64,000 nucleotides of DNA, taken from Angomonas deanei. Its lineage: Eukaryota; Euglenozoa; Kinetoplastea; Trypanosomatida; Trypanosomatidae. The stretch spans positions 124,001 to 188,000 of the forward strand of contig LR877145.1 in the NCBI GenBank assembly GCA_903995115.1, read 5' to 3'. Below the pieces are notes generated by a model. The model was not told where the DNA came from, searched no databases, and was given only the letters and a program-made list of their open reading frames with translations. Shown one piece after another: positions 1-9,158 of this stretch; position 1 is the first letter of the stretch, and each line of letters starts with the position of its first letter. The translations under genes and the position numbers were made by a program.

Positions 1-479
1 CGTCGCACCATGTCTTCAATGTCGGTGACAATCGTTTCGGGCTGCCCTCGGATCGGCGTAGTCACCAGACCGGGAAGGTCCACCAGCGTCAAGTTGGCAA
101 CGGCGGCGGAGGAAATTTTAAGGGTAATGCTCTGGGACGTCACGGTGCGGTCACCGATTAGTTCCCGCGTGTACCGCAAGATTTCCTCCCGTATCAGGTT
201 AAAGTCGGTGAACCGCTTATTGGGGAGATGGAGAAACTCCCCCCACTTACGCTTGTCGTTTTTGGGCAGCTGGTGGAGCTGGAGAACGATGGGGCAGCGC
301 GTCACCATGGTGGGGCCTCGTGGGAGGAACTCCTCGCCGACAATGTGCTCCAGCACACTGCTCTTACCCGAGCTTTGGGAGCCGACCACGGCGATCTGCG
401 GAAGGGTAAGATCTAAGCTCACGTCGGAGCCAGAAACAATGTCCTGAAGACGATTGACTGCCTCGATGAATGTGTTCAT
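1..479 (-). CDS. Dynamin-like GTPase, N-terminal part (cut by window edge)
   Basis: This is the first 159 residues of a dynamin-superfamily GTPase; the rest lies beyond position 1. The ATG is at 477-479. The P-loop GSQSSGKSS is at residues 33-41, switch I lies in PTMVTRCPIVLQL (classical dynamins have VTRRPLVLQL), and the G3 motif DLPG is near residue 136. The family assembles on membranes and uses GTP hydrolysis for scission. Kinetoplastids usually keep one or two dynamin-like proteins that serve both endocytosis and mitochondrial division. There is no room for a targeting peptide before the G domain, so it is presumably cytosolic. The subfamily cannot be set without the stalk and C-terminus. 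Confidence 0.93.
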   Translation of the reverse strand, partial: MNTFIEAVNRLQDIVSGSDVSLDLTLPQIAVVGSQSSGKSSVLEHIVGEEFLPRGPTMVTRCPIVLQLHQLPKNDKRKWGEFLHLPNKRFTDFNLIREEILRYTRELIGDRTVTSQSITLKISSAAVANLTLVDLPGLVTTPIRGQPETIVTDIEDMVR

Positions 480-927
480 GTGGTACGTCAACAATTAAAA
501 ATAAAAGAAATCAATGTGGAATATCTATGAGGATTTTTTTTTTCGTTTTGTGCTGTTTTTCAGGCGATTGCCGTCCTTAACTCTCTATTTGGTTTGTACT
601 AGTTGTCTTTACAGGAAGGTAATTTCGTAATGAAGTCTCGGCAAAGAAACGTTTGAATATATCTATGTCTCTCTTTTTTTATTGAAGAGTAATAAATGAA
701 AATAATTAAAAAAAAAAAAAAGTTCCACTAATTGACGTAAACTGGAAAAAAATAAATACTCTGTCGAAATCAAAAATAGGGCAGAGAGAAGAGAATGTGC
801 GTTAAATAACCATAAAAGAAATACGAAGCAGTTTCAGCTTTTTATATTATTATTTCCACAACATAAACAAAATCAGTAGTGTACAACAACAGAACGAAAT
901 TTATGAGTGAAGCATTGGTAGCCATCG
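480..927. other. AT-rich intergenic spacer
   Basis: No gene is visible. The spacer is A+T-rich with several homopolymer runs, including a 14-base A run ending near 721. It must hold the 3' end of the preceding minus-strand gene's transcript and the trans-splice acceptor of the dynamin gene, but no single acceptor stands out. Confidence 0.6.
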
Positions 928-2583
928 CTACCAGCGGGGTCTTGTCGCATCTAACGCAAATTTATCTTTGCGGGTGTTGACAAAGCAGCCTTCTTCGTGA
1001 AAATACACACCCAGTTGGGTGGAGTCCGACTGGAGGGAAAGCGGCAACTCCTCGGCCGTCGGCTCCGCTGGGGTCCGTCGGAGTAGCACCTCACTCGAGC
1101 TTAAAACATGGATACGATTGCGGCCGTACATCCACGCACGTTCATCAATCAGTGTGCGCCCACTAAAGGTTTCATCCAGTATCGAAAGTACTTCACCGAC
1201 CTCCTGTAGCGCATCCGCATCAGCGCCAGATAGAGAAGAGGGGTCCAGACTATGCTGCACCACATCCATAAAGTTCAGCACCAACCCCGTGCCGTCTTCT
1301 TGCACGGGTAGCCACACATACTCCTCCTCCCGTGCTGACGTGTGACTGTTAATCGCAGAAGGTAGCGGTGCGTCCGTTGGTCGACTTTCCTTTTGTTTTC
1401 CCGCCGCAGTGTCCAAAAGAAGGCCCAACTGTGGTACAGACGCGTGGAGGGAGGAGAACTGCAGGGCCCCCGTCACCTCCCCTGAGGGATGATGCTCGGT
1501 AAAATCCCTCGCCGCCAACCGCACCACCTGTTGCGCAAAGTCACGCAGTTGCTCCTTTTTGGTGGACGTTAAATCGCGTGTGAAATCCTCGTCACTGTGT
1601 ACGATAAAACAGTGATTGGTGTCATCGGTGAGTTTCACTTCGTACTCGTAAAACTCGCGCTGAAACTCTGGCTCTTGGGCCTCCATAGCGGTGGGCTTTC
1701 GGTGGTGCTTCTTTTTCCTCGGCCAGTGCTTGAACTTTGGTTTCCGCCGGAGCACCTCGTCGAATACGGGAGCGGAAACACTACTCTGCGCCCTTTCCAG
1801 CGCCAACAAATGGGTAGCGTAATCGAGAACGGTGGAGGAAATGAGGTAGCCAAGCAAAACTTTCACCAAGTACTTGAACACCACCGCCATGGACTCACTC
1901 TGCGGCTCATCCGTCTGTCCGTGAGTGGCCCAAAAGTGCTCCAATGTAGTTTCTGGGATTTGTATGAGCACCGCCACCACCGTGTTAACGATGCCCTCCT
2001 CGTTTTCACTAGACCAGGACGACGCGACCGCCTCCCGCACCATTTGGAACGCTTTACCGTACAGGAGAAAGGACTCCACCACGCGGCCGCCTATACTCTT
2101 CAACAAGGTGTCATTGAATCGGATGGGCACGTGTTTCACAACACGGAGGGGGAGCATCATGGCAGTTTCAGCAGAATCCGCCAAGACATCGGTGCAACAG
2201 TCTAATTTAGTCCTTGTCACATGTAAACGACCCTTCACCCACTCGCTGACGGTCCGGGTCACGTAGACCTCACCAGATGATCCCAAGGGACGCATTTTTC
2301 TCGGTGATTCACTACCTAAACGCGGGTCTGTGGAGGAAGGGGAGACGGGAATAGCCGAATCCTCCTTTAACAGATCGCTACTGATGGAACTGGGTGATGT
2401 CAGGAGAAAACTACCCGCGGTCGGGGAGTGCGGTGACGAGATATACCCACTCTCCAACACGGAAGACGTCAATATACTTTTACCATTGCGAAGCTCCTCT
2501 AACACCGCTACAAGAAGCGGTTCACACAGCGCCACTAGCACCTCTCCTAGTTTTGTTTGGCATACCGGATTGGTATAGCTCAT
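928..2583 (-). CDS. Unrecognised protein, 551 aa
   Basis: I do not recognise a family. The protein has a Ser/Pro-rich stretch near residues 45-100, a largely helical middle, a very basic patch (KFKHWPRKKKHHRKP, around residue 310) followed by a mixed alpha/beta region, and a C-terminus ending in TRPRW. No membrane segment or signal peptide is seen. The open frame runs 22 codons further upstream, but a C/T tract ending in CCCCTAG at 2597-2623 places the spliced-leader site inside that extension, so the ATG at 2583 is chosen. The basic patch could bind nucleic acid or act as a nuclear signal; that is only a guess. Confidence 0.8.
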   Translation of the reverse strand: MSYTNPVCQTKLGEVLVALCEPLLVAVLEELRNGKSILTSSVLESGYISSPHSPTAGSFLLTSPSSISSDLLKEDSAIPVSPSSTDPRLGSESPRKMRPLGSSGEVYVTRTVSEWVKGRLHVTRTKLDCCTDVLADSAETAMMLPLRVVKHVPIRFNDTLLKSIGGRVVESFLLYGKAFQMVREAVASSWSSENEEGIVNTVVAVLIQIPETTLEHFWATHGQTDEPQSESMAVVFKYLVKVLLGYLISSTVLDYATHLLALERAQSSVSAPVFDEVLRRKPKFKHWPRKKKHHRKPTAMEAQEPEFQREFYEYEVKLTDDTNHCFIVHSDEDFTRDLTSTKKEQLRDFAQQVVRLAARDFTEHHPSGEVTGALQFSSLHASVPQLGLLLDTAAGKQKESRPTDAPLPSAINSHTSAREEEYVWLPVQEDGTGLVLNFMDVVQHSLDPSSLSGADADALQEVGEVLSILDETFSGRTLIDERAWMYGRNRIHVLSSSEVLLRRTPAEPTAEELPLSLQSDSTQLGVYFHEEGCFVNTRKDKFALDATRPRW

Positions 2584-2596
2584 TCTTGTTTCCTTG

Positions 2597-2623
2597 CTAG
2601 GGGTGTAAAAGGAGAGATGAGAA
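2597..2623 (-). promoter_or_regulatory. Predicted spliced-leader acceptor (decides start at 2583)
   Basis: On the minus strand a C/T-rich tract ends in CCCCTAG, 13 bases before the ATG. It lies inside the longer open frame, so the upstream 22 codons would not be in the mature mRNA. Confidence 0.65.
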
Positions 2624-2811
2624 ATATAGGACTTCCGTACTCTTCTCACGCAGAATGGAGAGCGAAACTGAACACTACTGGTGAAGCATCAAAAAGGATA
2701 CTTTATGGTGCAAGGCATAGCAGGTTAAAAGCAGTGTGCAGTGAGTTGGAGGCACTCACTTAAAAAAGGAAAAAAGTTGGGTGATGGATGGAAGCCTCCA
2801 ATGAGACAAGC

Positions 2812-4026
2812 TTAAATGTAGTCACGGCGTAACAGGCATGAACACAGCCATTCGGACAGTGAACGAGGTGCGACTGCATTTCCTTCCGCACGGTACACTT
2901 CTTCAATTTCGTATTTTCTGGAGGACTTTTTCATCTTTTCTATTTCGGCGAGCCACGGCGCGTACTCTCCCTCTCTGGTCGCTTTCTGATTCAGTCTATC
3001 GGATAGACTAGCGGTCATGGCCGTGTCGCGGCTGGTGAACGCCCTGGAGGTATCGGGTGTGGATTCCGGGTTGTCTGAGCCACTGATGTGGTGACCCCGC
3101 AACCCCAGCCAACGGACCGCGGCCACCCCTTCATCCACCGTCACCCGTTCGTTCCCAAACTTGTACTGTAAAAGTATGGCCAACCCGCTGGGGTTGTAGT
3201 CGACCAGTCCCACCACGGGAATATGAGGGGCGGCACGATGCATATTTAGCAAGAGCCGGCGGGCCGCCAGTGTGGGGAAGCCATGGGAGGTCAGTAGGAC
3301 GCAGGGGATCTTGTCGTAGATCCGCTCCGACATCAAACGAAAGAAAATGGCGTGCTTCTCCACCACAATAATAAAACGTGTTCGACTGGAGAGCACAAAC
3401 TTTGCAGAGGGTGACGAGGCTACGCCGGCTTCTGTCGTCACGCTGAGGCACTCCTCGGTGGAGGGAATCGTCACCCCTTCCGCGCACCCATCCACGCCAC
3501 TTCGAGTGTCCTCCTCGCTACGCAAACGACGGCTGGCATCGTATAGAGCGGTGCCGCGGAAAGAAAGGGTGCCGCCGACGGTTCCCCTCGTACCGGCAAG
3601 AACCCCCAACGACTCACGAGGTATCCCCAGTAGGGTTGTCAGGCGCATGACGGTATGATTGACGACGTTCTGATGAGGTATTTTGCGTATCAGGTGGTAA
3701 TAAATGTCCCGGTGTGCCGAAACGACGCCCTCCATCGCGTTCTTGTACAAGAGATCAATAATGACGAGTTCGTTCCTGTACTCCACGAGCGCTTTGGTGT
3801 TACGGACGTTCGCGGTCTGGCGCGTTTCGGTGAGCTGTTCCCGGGCCTTGTAGGTATCATTTATGCTTTTCAAAATAACCAAAACATACGCCTCTATTCG
3901 TTTCAACACATCCTCCTTATCGTAGAGGGTATTCTTGCTGAAATGAAGAGGTTCACTTTCTTTGGCGAAGGTCGCCTTGGACAGGCTAAGACTCGTATTC
4001 GGATTAAACGGGCGGCTTCTCTTCAT
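2812..4026 (-). CDS. SPO11: SPO11 / topoisomerase VI A-like meiotic endonuclease
   Basis: SPO11 makes the programmed DNA double-strand breaks that start meiotic recombination, by a tyrosine transesterase reaction. The 404-residue protein shows the winged-helix catalytic segment with the tyrosine motif RDIYY near residue 130. The Toprim domain carries the glutamate in VVEKHAIF and then GLVDYNPSG. The last motif has D-x-N where many relatives have D-x-D. Length is typical (350-450 aa). The open frame continues upstream to a TTG at 4086, but that stretch contains the C/T-rich splice tract, so the first ATG at 4026 is used. Many kinetoplastids keep SPO11 and cryptic sex. Family assignment is secure; activity is inferred. 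Confidence 0.93.
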   Translation of the reverse strand: MKRSRPFNPNTSLSLSKATFAKESEPLHFSKNTLYDKEDVLKRIEAYVLVILKSINDTYKAREQLTETRQTANVRNTKALVEYRNELVIIDLLYKNAMEGVVSAHRDIYYHLIRKIPHQNVVNHTVMRLTTLLGIPRESLGVLAGTRGTVGGTLSFRGTALYDASRRLRSEEDTRSGVDGCAEGVTIPSTEECLSVTTEAGVASSPSAKFVLSSRTRFIIVVEKHAIFFRLMSERIYDKIPCVLLTSHGFPTLAARRLLLNMHRAAPHIPVVGLVDYNPSGLAILLQYKFGNERVTVDEGVAAVRWLGLRGHHISGSDNPESTPDTSRAFTSRDTAMTASLSDRLNQKATREGEYAPWLAEIEKMKKSSRKYEIEEVYRAEGNAVAPRSLSEWLCSCLLRRDYI

Positions 4027-4192
4027 GTCAAGCGGTCTACTTTCTTTTATGGAGGTGAGAAGAGAAGGGAACAGCTGGCGTAACAAGGTGGTGTAATCGT
4101 GTATTGGGGGTCAGGGGTACGAAAGGACGCAATGAAAGAAAAGCTGTAATGATTGGGTGTTTTTTAACTAGTGTACAATTTGGTCTGTTGAT

Positions 4193-5665
4193 TTACTGTC
4201 GCGGCCTCTTGTTGGAGTTTTGTTTCCGTTTCTCGAACCACAACTTGGACACCGACTGTGAGAAATCAACGTGAATTCTGCTGTCGTCGAGTAGTGACTT
4301 GTCCATCTTTTCGTACGCCCGTTCACAGGCCTCCGTGCTCTCAAACTCCACAAACCCGTAGCAGAGCGACGCCTTCGTCTGTTTGTCCACCACGACATCT
4401 GCCGCTAGAACCTTACCGAATTGTGAAAAACACAGCTTCAATCCCTCACTGTCCGTCAGCGGGTTCAACTTGCACACAAACAACACATTATCTGGCGGGT
4501 TGATTTCATTATTCACGTCGGTGATGCCATCCAGTATATTCAGCATGAGGCGCCTCGTCTCGTTCGTCTTCTCTTGGTTCTTCTCCCGCATCAGCCGGCG
4601 CTTTTCCTCTCGCTCGCGATTGCTGACGACATCGTTGAAGGACGCATCGTCGTCGGAGCTGAGGTAGCCGCTGGAGCAGTGGGCGTTAAACGTAAAAGCA
4701 CCCCCACTCATGGGAAGTACAAGAGGGGACTCCTTCGCCTCCAAATGAACCTTTTCCGCCGCCGAGGCAAGTGCGTGGAGGTGCTGTCGGATGGTGTCTA
4801 TCAGTCTTTGGGGAATCCAGTACTCCAACACCTTCAGGGACGTGAGGGTCTTGCGTAGAGCTCCCTTCTCTGATATAGCGCCACTTGTCACAAAAGAGTC
4901 CGCGCCCACCGTTGGTAGGACCGTCCCACCATGTATACGAAGAAGTCGGATGGGTTTAGGCCAGCGCGGAGAACCCGGTACAATCATACTGGGCATCTCC
5001 TTTCCCATCTCCTTGTGGATGTTGCTCCGCCGCTGACAAGCGTTTAACACCTGTATTCCCTCCGTCACGACCCCAATCGCAATGAACCGATCAGAGAGGA
5101 AATCGAGCGGCCTATCGGACAGGGTGATCCCAAAACGGAACCGTCTCGAGCAGCGTCCATCCTTCAGCCACTCCTCCTGCATCTGGGCCTCCACAATGAG
5201 GGAGCCCCTCCGACCCAGATAGCCAGGAGAAGCCGCCTCCGCCACATTGGTGTAGACCTTCTCTCCCGTCTCTGTGCTACCGGTACACATTCTCTTTTTT
5301 CCCAATGCAAACTCATTTTGGCCGGCGGTGTGACCCCGCACCACAGCCGACTTGTGACCTTCGTAGACGCTTGTGGGTAACAGCAGCATGGCGGAGTTGG
5401 AGGCGGGGCACGACGCGTTTGCCGTTTTCCCGCAGTGTTCTTCCACAGTCTTGTCCAGCACGCGATCGGATTCGTGGGAGAAGAAGAGCACGCTGTCTGG
5501 GATGAGCTCACTAACAGCGCTGCCGTCAAAGAAGCCGCAACGTATCAAATTCATAAAATTTCCGGTCAGAAAGGGAAAATCGGCGCCGTAAAGATCTAGG
5601 ATAAGAGAACCACATGACAGCTCCAGCAGGACAGAGGATGTGCCAAGAGCTTTTTTGGGTGGCAT
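4193..5665 (-). CDS. PPIL4-like cyclophilin-RRM protein with degenerate PPIase domain
   Basis: The N-terminal half (about residues 8-255) aligns in outline with cyclophilin, for example [15 protein letters not shown] where relatives have the FFITL strand. The C-terminal third (about 395-475) is a clear RRM with RNP2 LFVCKL and RNP1 LCYGFVEF, then the PPIL4 hallmark [17 protein letters not shown]4/AtCYP59 proteins bind RNA and are linked to transcription and splicing in the nucleus. The usual cyclophilin active-site Arg and the F-M-x-Q segment are replaced by unrelated residues (around [11 protein letters not shown]), so prolyl isomerase activity is probably lost. A basic tail ([12 protein letters not shown]) could serve as a nuclear signal. 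The ATG at 5665 is the only sensible start. Confidence 0.88.
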   Translation of the reverse strand: MPPKKALGTSSVLLELSCGSLILDLYGADFPFLTGNFMNLIRCGFFDGSAVSELIPDSVLFFSHESDRVLDKTVEEHCGKTANASCPASNSAMLLLPTSVYEGHKSAVVRGHTAGQNEFALGKKRMCTGSTETGEKVYTNVAEAASPGYLGRRGSLIVEAQMQEEWLKDGRCSRRFRFGITLSDRPLDFLSDRFIAIGVVTEGIQVLNACQRRSNIHKEMGKEMPSMIVPGSPRWPKPIRLLRIHGGTVLPTVGADSFVTSGAISEKGALRKTLTSLKVLEYWIPQRLIDTIRQHLHALASAAEKVHLEAKESPLVLPMSGGAFTFNAHCSSGYLSSDDDASFNDVVSNREREEKRRLMREKNQEKTNETRRLMLNILDGITDVNNEINPPDNVLFVCKLNPLTDSEGLKLCFSQFGKVLAADVVVDKQTKASLCYGFVEFESTEACERAYEKMDKSLLDDSRIHVDFSQSVSKLWFEKRKQNSNKRPRQ

Positions 5666-5907
5666 CGGAAAACTAACTAATCTAATAGGGGCAGCGAACA
5701 GAAAATTATGAGAGACGGTGCATCTATATCGACTTTACAACAAGAAGGTGCATTCAATTCCACACAAAAAACAAAACAAAGAGGAGATTAATAATAGTGA
5801 CAATAGTAGCACACACTGAGCTCTGGTGAAAGTGTGCAGCACTGCCCTTCGCACGGGGGAGGGCACCAAATGAGAGGTCGGCTTTCGAGGTAGTGACTCA
5901 CCAGACG

Positions 5908-6192
5908 TTATCTAATGTAGAAGGAGTCACCCATCTTACTCCATGCAGCACCGCAATGTGGGCATTTGTTGCTTTTCGCTATCCAGCCATTCAAACACTC
6001 GGAGTGAAAATAGTGGTGGCACTTACCCTGCACTACCTTAGACTCCTCCGTGTCGGCACCCAATACCTTTTCATACAGCATACCCTTGCAGATGCTGCAC
6101 TCCTTCAAGTACTCGCTGTTCGCATTCGCCACTCTGGCGTTGATAAACAGGTGTGTGACCGTCACCCGTACCTCTGGTTGTGCATCTGCCAT
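5908..6192 (-). CDS. Small RING-H2 protein, 94 aa
   Basis: A compact RING-H2 finger fills the C-terminal two thirds: C-x2-C (ECSICKGML), then GKCHHYFHSEC and NKCPHCGAAW, giving the C-C-C-H-H-C-C order expected for two zinc ions. It lies immediately downstream of the RBX1-like gene in the same orientation. Like RBX/APC11 proteins it is tiny and has a short beta-forming N-terminus, but it lacks the extra Cys/His loop that gives RBX1 and APC11 a third zinc. It may be a diverged copy of its neighbour or an independent E3 ligase. Role and partner are unknown. Confidence 0.85.
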   Translation of the reverse strand: MADAQPEVRVTVTHLFINARVANANSEYLKECSICKGMLYEKVLGADTEESKVVQGKCHHYFHSECLNGWIAKSNKCPHCGAAWSKMGDSFYIR

Positions 6193-6367
6193 TGTCGGAG
6201 AAACTTAAACGGTGATATCACTTTTCACGAGAAACAAAGGAGGAAGTGTGGTGGAAAACGAGCTGCTTCGAGAACTCGGCGCGAAGACAACCAAAATAAA
6301 TCGTAATGTCAAACAAATACAGGCAGCCATTCCGTGTAGGAACTAAAACAGCGAATGCCAATAGCCG

Positions 6368-6760
6368 TCACATTATGCCTGTGAGTTTAAACAGTGTCCA
6401 CCGCTTCCCACACAATGGGCACGCCTCGCGGGAGACGAGCCAGCGTGACATGCAGTGGGAGTGAAACAGGTGCCCACACGTACCCCAGGCAATAGAGCAG
6501 TTTCCTTGCAGTTCATCTCCCTCTGTATTGAGCACAATGGAAGACATGATTTGCTCCGTTTTCGTTGTACCGGCATAATCCGACTTGGTGCACGGCTCTA
6601 TTCCACTGGCTGCACATTCTACACACAAATTGACAAGAAAGTTTTTACATATCCCACACGAATCTAACGAGGAATCCCAACACCAGGTACCAACCGTATC
6701 CCAACTTTTGACCGTTATCTCGACCGTACTATCCTCTTCCTCATCTTGTTTATCACTCAT
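6368..6760 (-). CDS. RBX1: RBX1/ROC1-like RING-H2 subunit of cullin-RING ligases
   Basis: RBX1 recruits the E2 enzyme to cullin scaffolds. The 130-residue protein has the cullin-binding N-terminal strand with the family pattern VKSWDTVGTWCWD (human: VKKWNAVALWAWD), then CGICKNFLVNLCVEC, and the distal CSIAWGTCGHLFHSHC, SRW and CPLCGKRW. The last pair is Cys-x2-Cys, as in RBX2, where RBX1 has an Asp ligand. About 25 extra residues are inserted between the first ligand pairs. CSN5, which removes NEDD8 from cullins, is encoded in the same window. The ATG at 6760 follows a textbook C/T tract plus CAG at 6786-6813. Confidence 0.92.
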   Translation of the reverse strand: MSDKQDEEEDSTVEITVKSWDTVGTWCWDSSLDSCGICKNFLVNLCVECAASGIEPCTKSDYAGTTKTEQIMSSIVLNTEGDELQGNCSIAWGTCGHLFHSHCMSRWLVSREACPLCGKRWTLFKLTGIM

Positions 6761-6785
6761 TCCAGTGACGCATAGTCCGTGCTAA

Positions 6786-6813
6786 CTGTAGAAGAAACAG
6801 GGGTGAGAAGAAG
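6786..6813 (-). promoter_or_regulatory. Predicted spliced-leader acceptor of the RBX1-like gene
   Basis: The minus strand shows a C/T-rich run ending in TTCTTCTACAG, about 25 bases before the ATG. It is one of the clearest acceptors in the window. A long T run on this strand lies a little further upstream. Confidence 0.7.
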
Positions 6814-6838
6814 TTGTTCAGTTGGGGTATCACAGGTC

Positions 6839-6859
6839 AAAAAAAAAAAAAAAAAAAAA
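6839..6859. repeat. Poly(A) run, 21 bases (plus strand)
   Basis: An uninterrupted A run on the plus strand, that is poly(T) on the coding strand, in the spacer between the RBX1-like gene and the coiled-coil gene. Confidence 0.95.
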
Positions 6860-7052
6860 GTCATAAAGTCTTTCGGCAATCCTACCGTAAAACACGACGT
6901 ATATATGGGGGCGGTAGTATTCCGTGAGTCACATAATAAACAAAAAGAATCTATGATTTTAAAGGGTGCACTCTAGTAACAAATCAATAAAAAAAAAAAA
7001 AAAGTGGGAAGAACAGCGTTCCTATTTCACTTTATCACGAACGGTTATTCGC

Positions 7053-8801
7053 TCAGTAGCCACCAAGCAGTCTGCTCTGCGTCCTGGCTATGCGGTTATT
7101 CTCTACTTTGAGCTGCTCCACCTGCAGCAAATGGTTGCGCTCCCGCTGTTTGTACACCTCCAGGTCTTTCTGGAGCGCCCCCCACCTAGTTTCGTAATTC
7201 CGTATCTGATCCTTGTGGAGCAGTAAGGCCTTGTTGATACGCTCCAGCTGGGACTGTGCCGCACGGGACTCCCGCTGCTCGCGCCCTAATTGATTCTCCA
7301 GCAAAATAATGCGCTGGTTGGCTTCCTGCAGTTGTCCGTGCAGGATATCCTTCTGCCGTATCGCTAGCTGGGACTCATTGCAGGCTCTATCCTTGGCCTC
7401 CTGTAGGCTCTTGAGCACCTCCTCCACACGTTGTTCCAACATGTCGGCGCGCTTCCGTTCGGCGGAGAGGGAAATCTGCTCTTGCTCCTTCGCCTCAGAA
7501 AGGGAGATCTCCGACTCACTGATCTTGCGGAGCAGCTCATCCTTCTTCTGTAAGAGGGAAGCATTCTCGGAGCGTAACTTCTCCACCTCATTTTGGGTCG
7601 TTTGGAGACGGTCACGGAGAGGCTGGATCTGACCTTCACTGTCGATTTTGAGTTGCTCCAGTTTGTCGCACCGTCCTCTATACTCGTCTAGTTTGCGCTG
7701 TAGAATTTGCTTGTCGCGGCGGGACTCCTGCAGCTGCACCTCACTGTCCCGACGTAGGTTGAGGGTGTGCTGCTCATACCGCAGGACGGCCTCGTCTCTC
7801 TGTACTTGAAGGGCAGAAAGTTCCGCATAGAGCCGCTTCAGTTCAATCTCCTGCGACTGTCTCGTCTGTGCGTCGAGCAGCTCCGTCGTGCTCTGCATGT
7901 TTAGGGCGGCGTTAATGTGAATATTAGAGGGGTTCGCCGGGTCCAACCGTGCAAGTTGCGTCCGCAGCTTCATGCCCTCCAGTTCCAGCGTACGGTTGAT
8001 GTTCTGGAGCTCCTCCACCACGGAACGGTGTCTCTCCTCGACGATGCGAAGGTGCGCGTTGTGGTTGTCGGTCGCCATCCGCAGTGCTTGAATCATCTTT
8101 GCCCGAATACGCTCCACCTCCTGTACTTTGTCCTCATTTTCTGTTTTCAGTAATTGTAGTTGAATCCGCTGCGACTCACTTTGGGTGTTGGCTTCGTTCT
8201 CGGAAACATTCCTCGATTGCAGCCGCTTTTGCAGGAGGGAGCACGCCTCCTCCAACTTCACGTTGGCGACACGGAGTGTTTCGATTTCGGTCTGCAGATC
8301 GGTCACCTCTTTGCGCCTCTTCTCCTCGTGCAGTTTCATGTCGCTCTCCGCGTCTAGCGCCCGTGTCAGCTCGAGGCGCATTTGGTTATACTCCTGTTGG
8401 AGGTTCTCAATCATTTTGCGCGCCGCCGTCAGTTCATCTTCAGACTTTCCTTTTACATGTTTCGCAAGGTCTTCCGCCACCTTGATGGCACCAGACCACT
8501 CTGACTGCTCACTTTTCAGTGTTTGAAGTTTCGCGTTGAGCTCCACCACCTCTTTTTGGTACTTTTCCAGTTGCTCATTCTTCTCGGTAATGGAACTGTC
8601 ATAACATTGCAGAAGAGGAATCGCAATGTCTGGCTCATGCATTCGTTCCCGAAACTTGTCGACTTCATTTTTCGGCAACCGCAGCAGCTCCTGTATTTGG
8701 TTCTGAAGCCGCACGTTCCAGTCATCACTGACCCGAAGTCGTTCCTTCAAGTTTTCAATTTCGGCGTAAGCGGCATTCAACTGCGACGCGTTCTGTTCCA
8801 T
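7053..8801 (-). CDS. Long coiled-coil protein, 582 aa
   Basis: Almost the whole protein, from about residue 5 to 570, is heptad-rich coiled coil with few prolines; only short breaks occur near residues 50-70 and 280-300. There is no globular domain, membrane segment or signal peptide. The overall look (short polar N-terminus, uninterrupted coil, small SRLLGGY tail) resembles basal-body or centrosome proteins of the CEP/CCDC type, but coiled-coil similarity is unreliable and I do not assign a family. The ATG at 8801 is followed at once by coiled coil. It could equally be a golgin or cytoskeletal linker. Confidence 0.85.
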   Translation of the reverse strand: MEQNASQLNAAYAEIENLKERLRVSDDWNVRLQNQIQELLRLPKNEVDKFRERMHEPDIAIPLLQCYDSSITEKNEQLEKYQKEVVELNAKLQTLKSEQSEWSGAIKVAEDLAKHVKGKSEDELTAARKMIENLQQEYNQMRLELTRALDAESDMKLHEEKRRKEVTDLQTEIETLRVANVKLEEACSLLQKRLQSRNVSENEANTQSESQRIQLQLLKTENEDKVQEVERIRAKMIQALRMATDNHNAHLRIVEERHRSVVEELQNINRTLELEGMKLRTQLARLDPANPSNIHINAALNMQSTTELLDAQTRQSQEIELKRLYAELSALQVQRDEAVLRYEQHTLNLRRDSEVQLQESRRDKQILQRKLDEYRGRCDKLEQLKIDSEGQIQPLRDRLQTTQNEVEKLRSENASLLQKKDELLRKISESEISLSEAKEQEQISLSAERKRADMLEQRVEEVLKSLQEAKDRACNESQLAIRQKDILHGQLQEANQRIILLENQLGREQRESRAAQSQLERINKALLLHKDQIRNYETRWGALQKDLEVYKQRERNHLLQVEQLKVENNRIARTQSRLLGGY

Positions 8802-9158
8802 CGTTTAAGAAAAAAGATGCAAATGAACTAAACGTAATAAATAAGAAAAAAGAGGGAGAGACAGAACATGTAGCAAACAGGAGAAGGCAGACTGTGTGTA
8901 AGGGAGTAAAACACCAACATTTTCCTCTGGTGGGCACTCGTCAACACGATTAGATATTGATAATAATAATAAAAACGAAGAAAAAAAAAGTTAATATGAT
9001 TCCGGCACGTCATCTTTCACGAAGAAGATCATCGCGCTGGAAACACTTGATTCTGACAAAGACTTGTATCTATAAAAAACAATAAAAGAGTGTGGTGAGG
9101 AAAGTGAAAACTTAAATAATAAAAATAAAAAAAAGATGGATTAAGAAACTATAGCAGT
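8802..9158. other. AT-rich intergenic spacer
   Basis: No gene is seen. The spacer holds several A runs (pyrimidine on the coding strand) that would serve trans-splicing of the coiled-coil gene and polyadenylation of the upstream gene. A short minus-strand open frame near 8828-9013 is hydrophobic only because it translates T-rich tracts. Confidence 0.6.
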
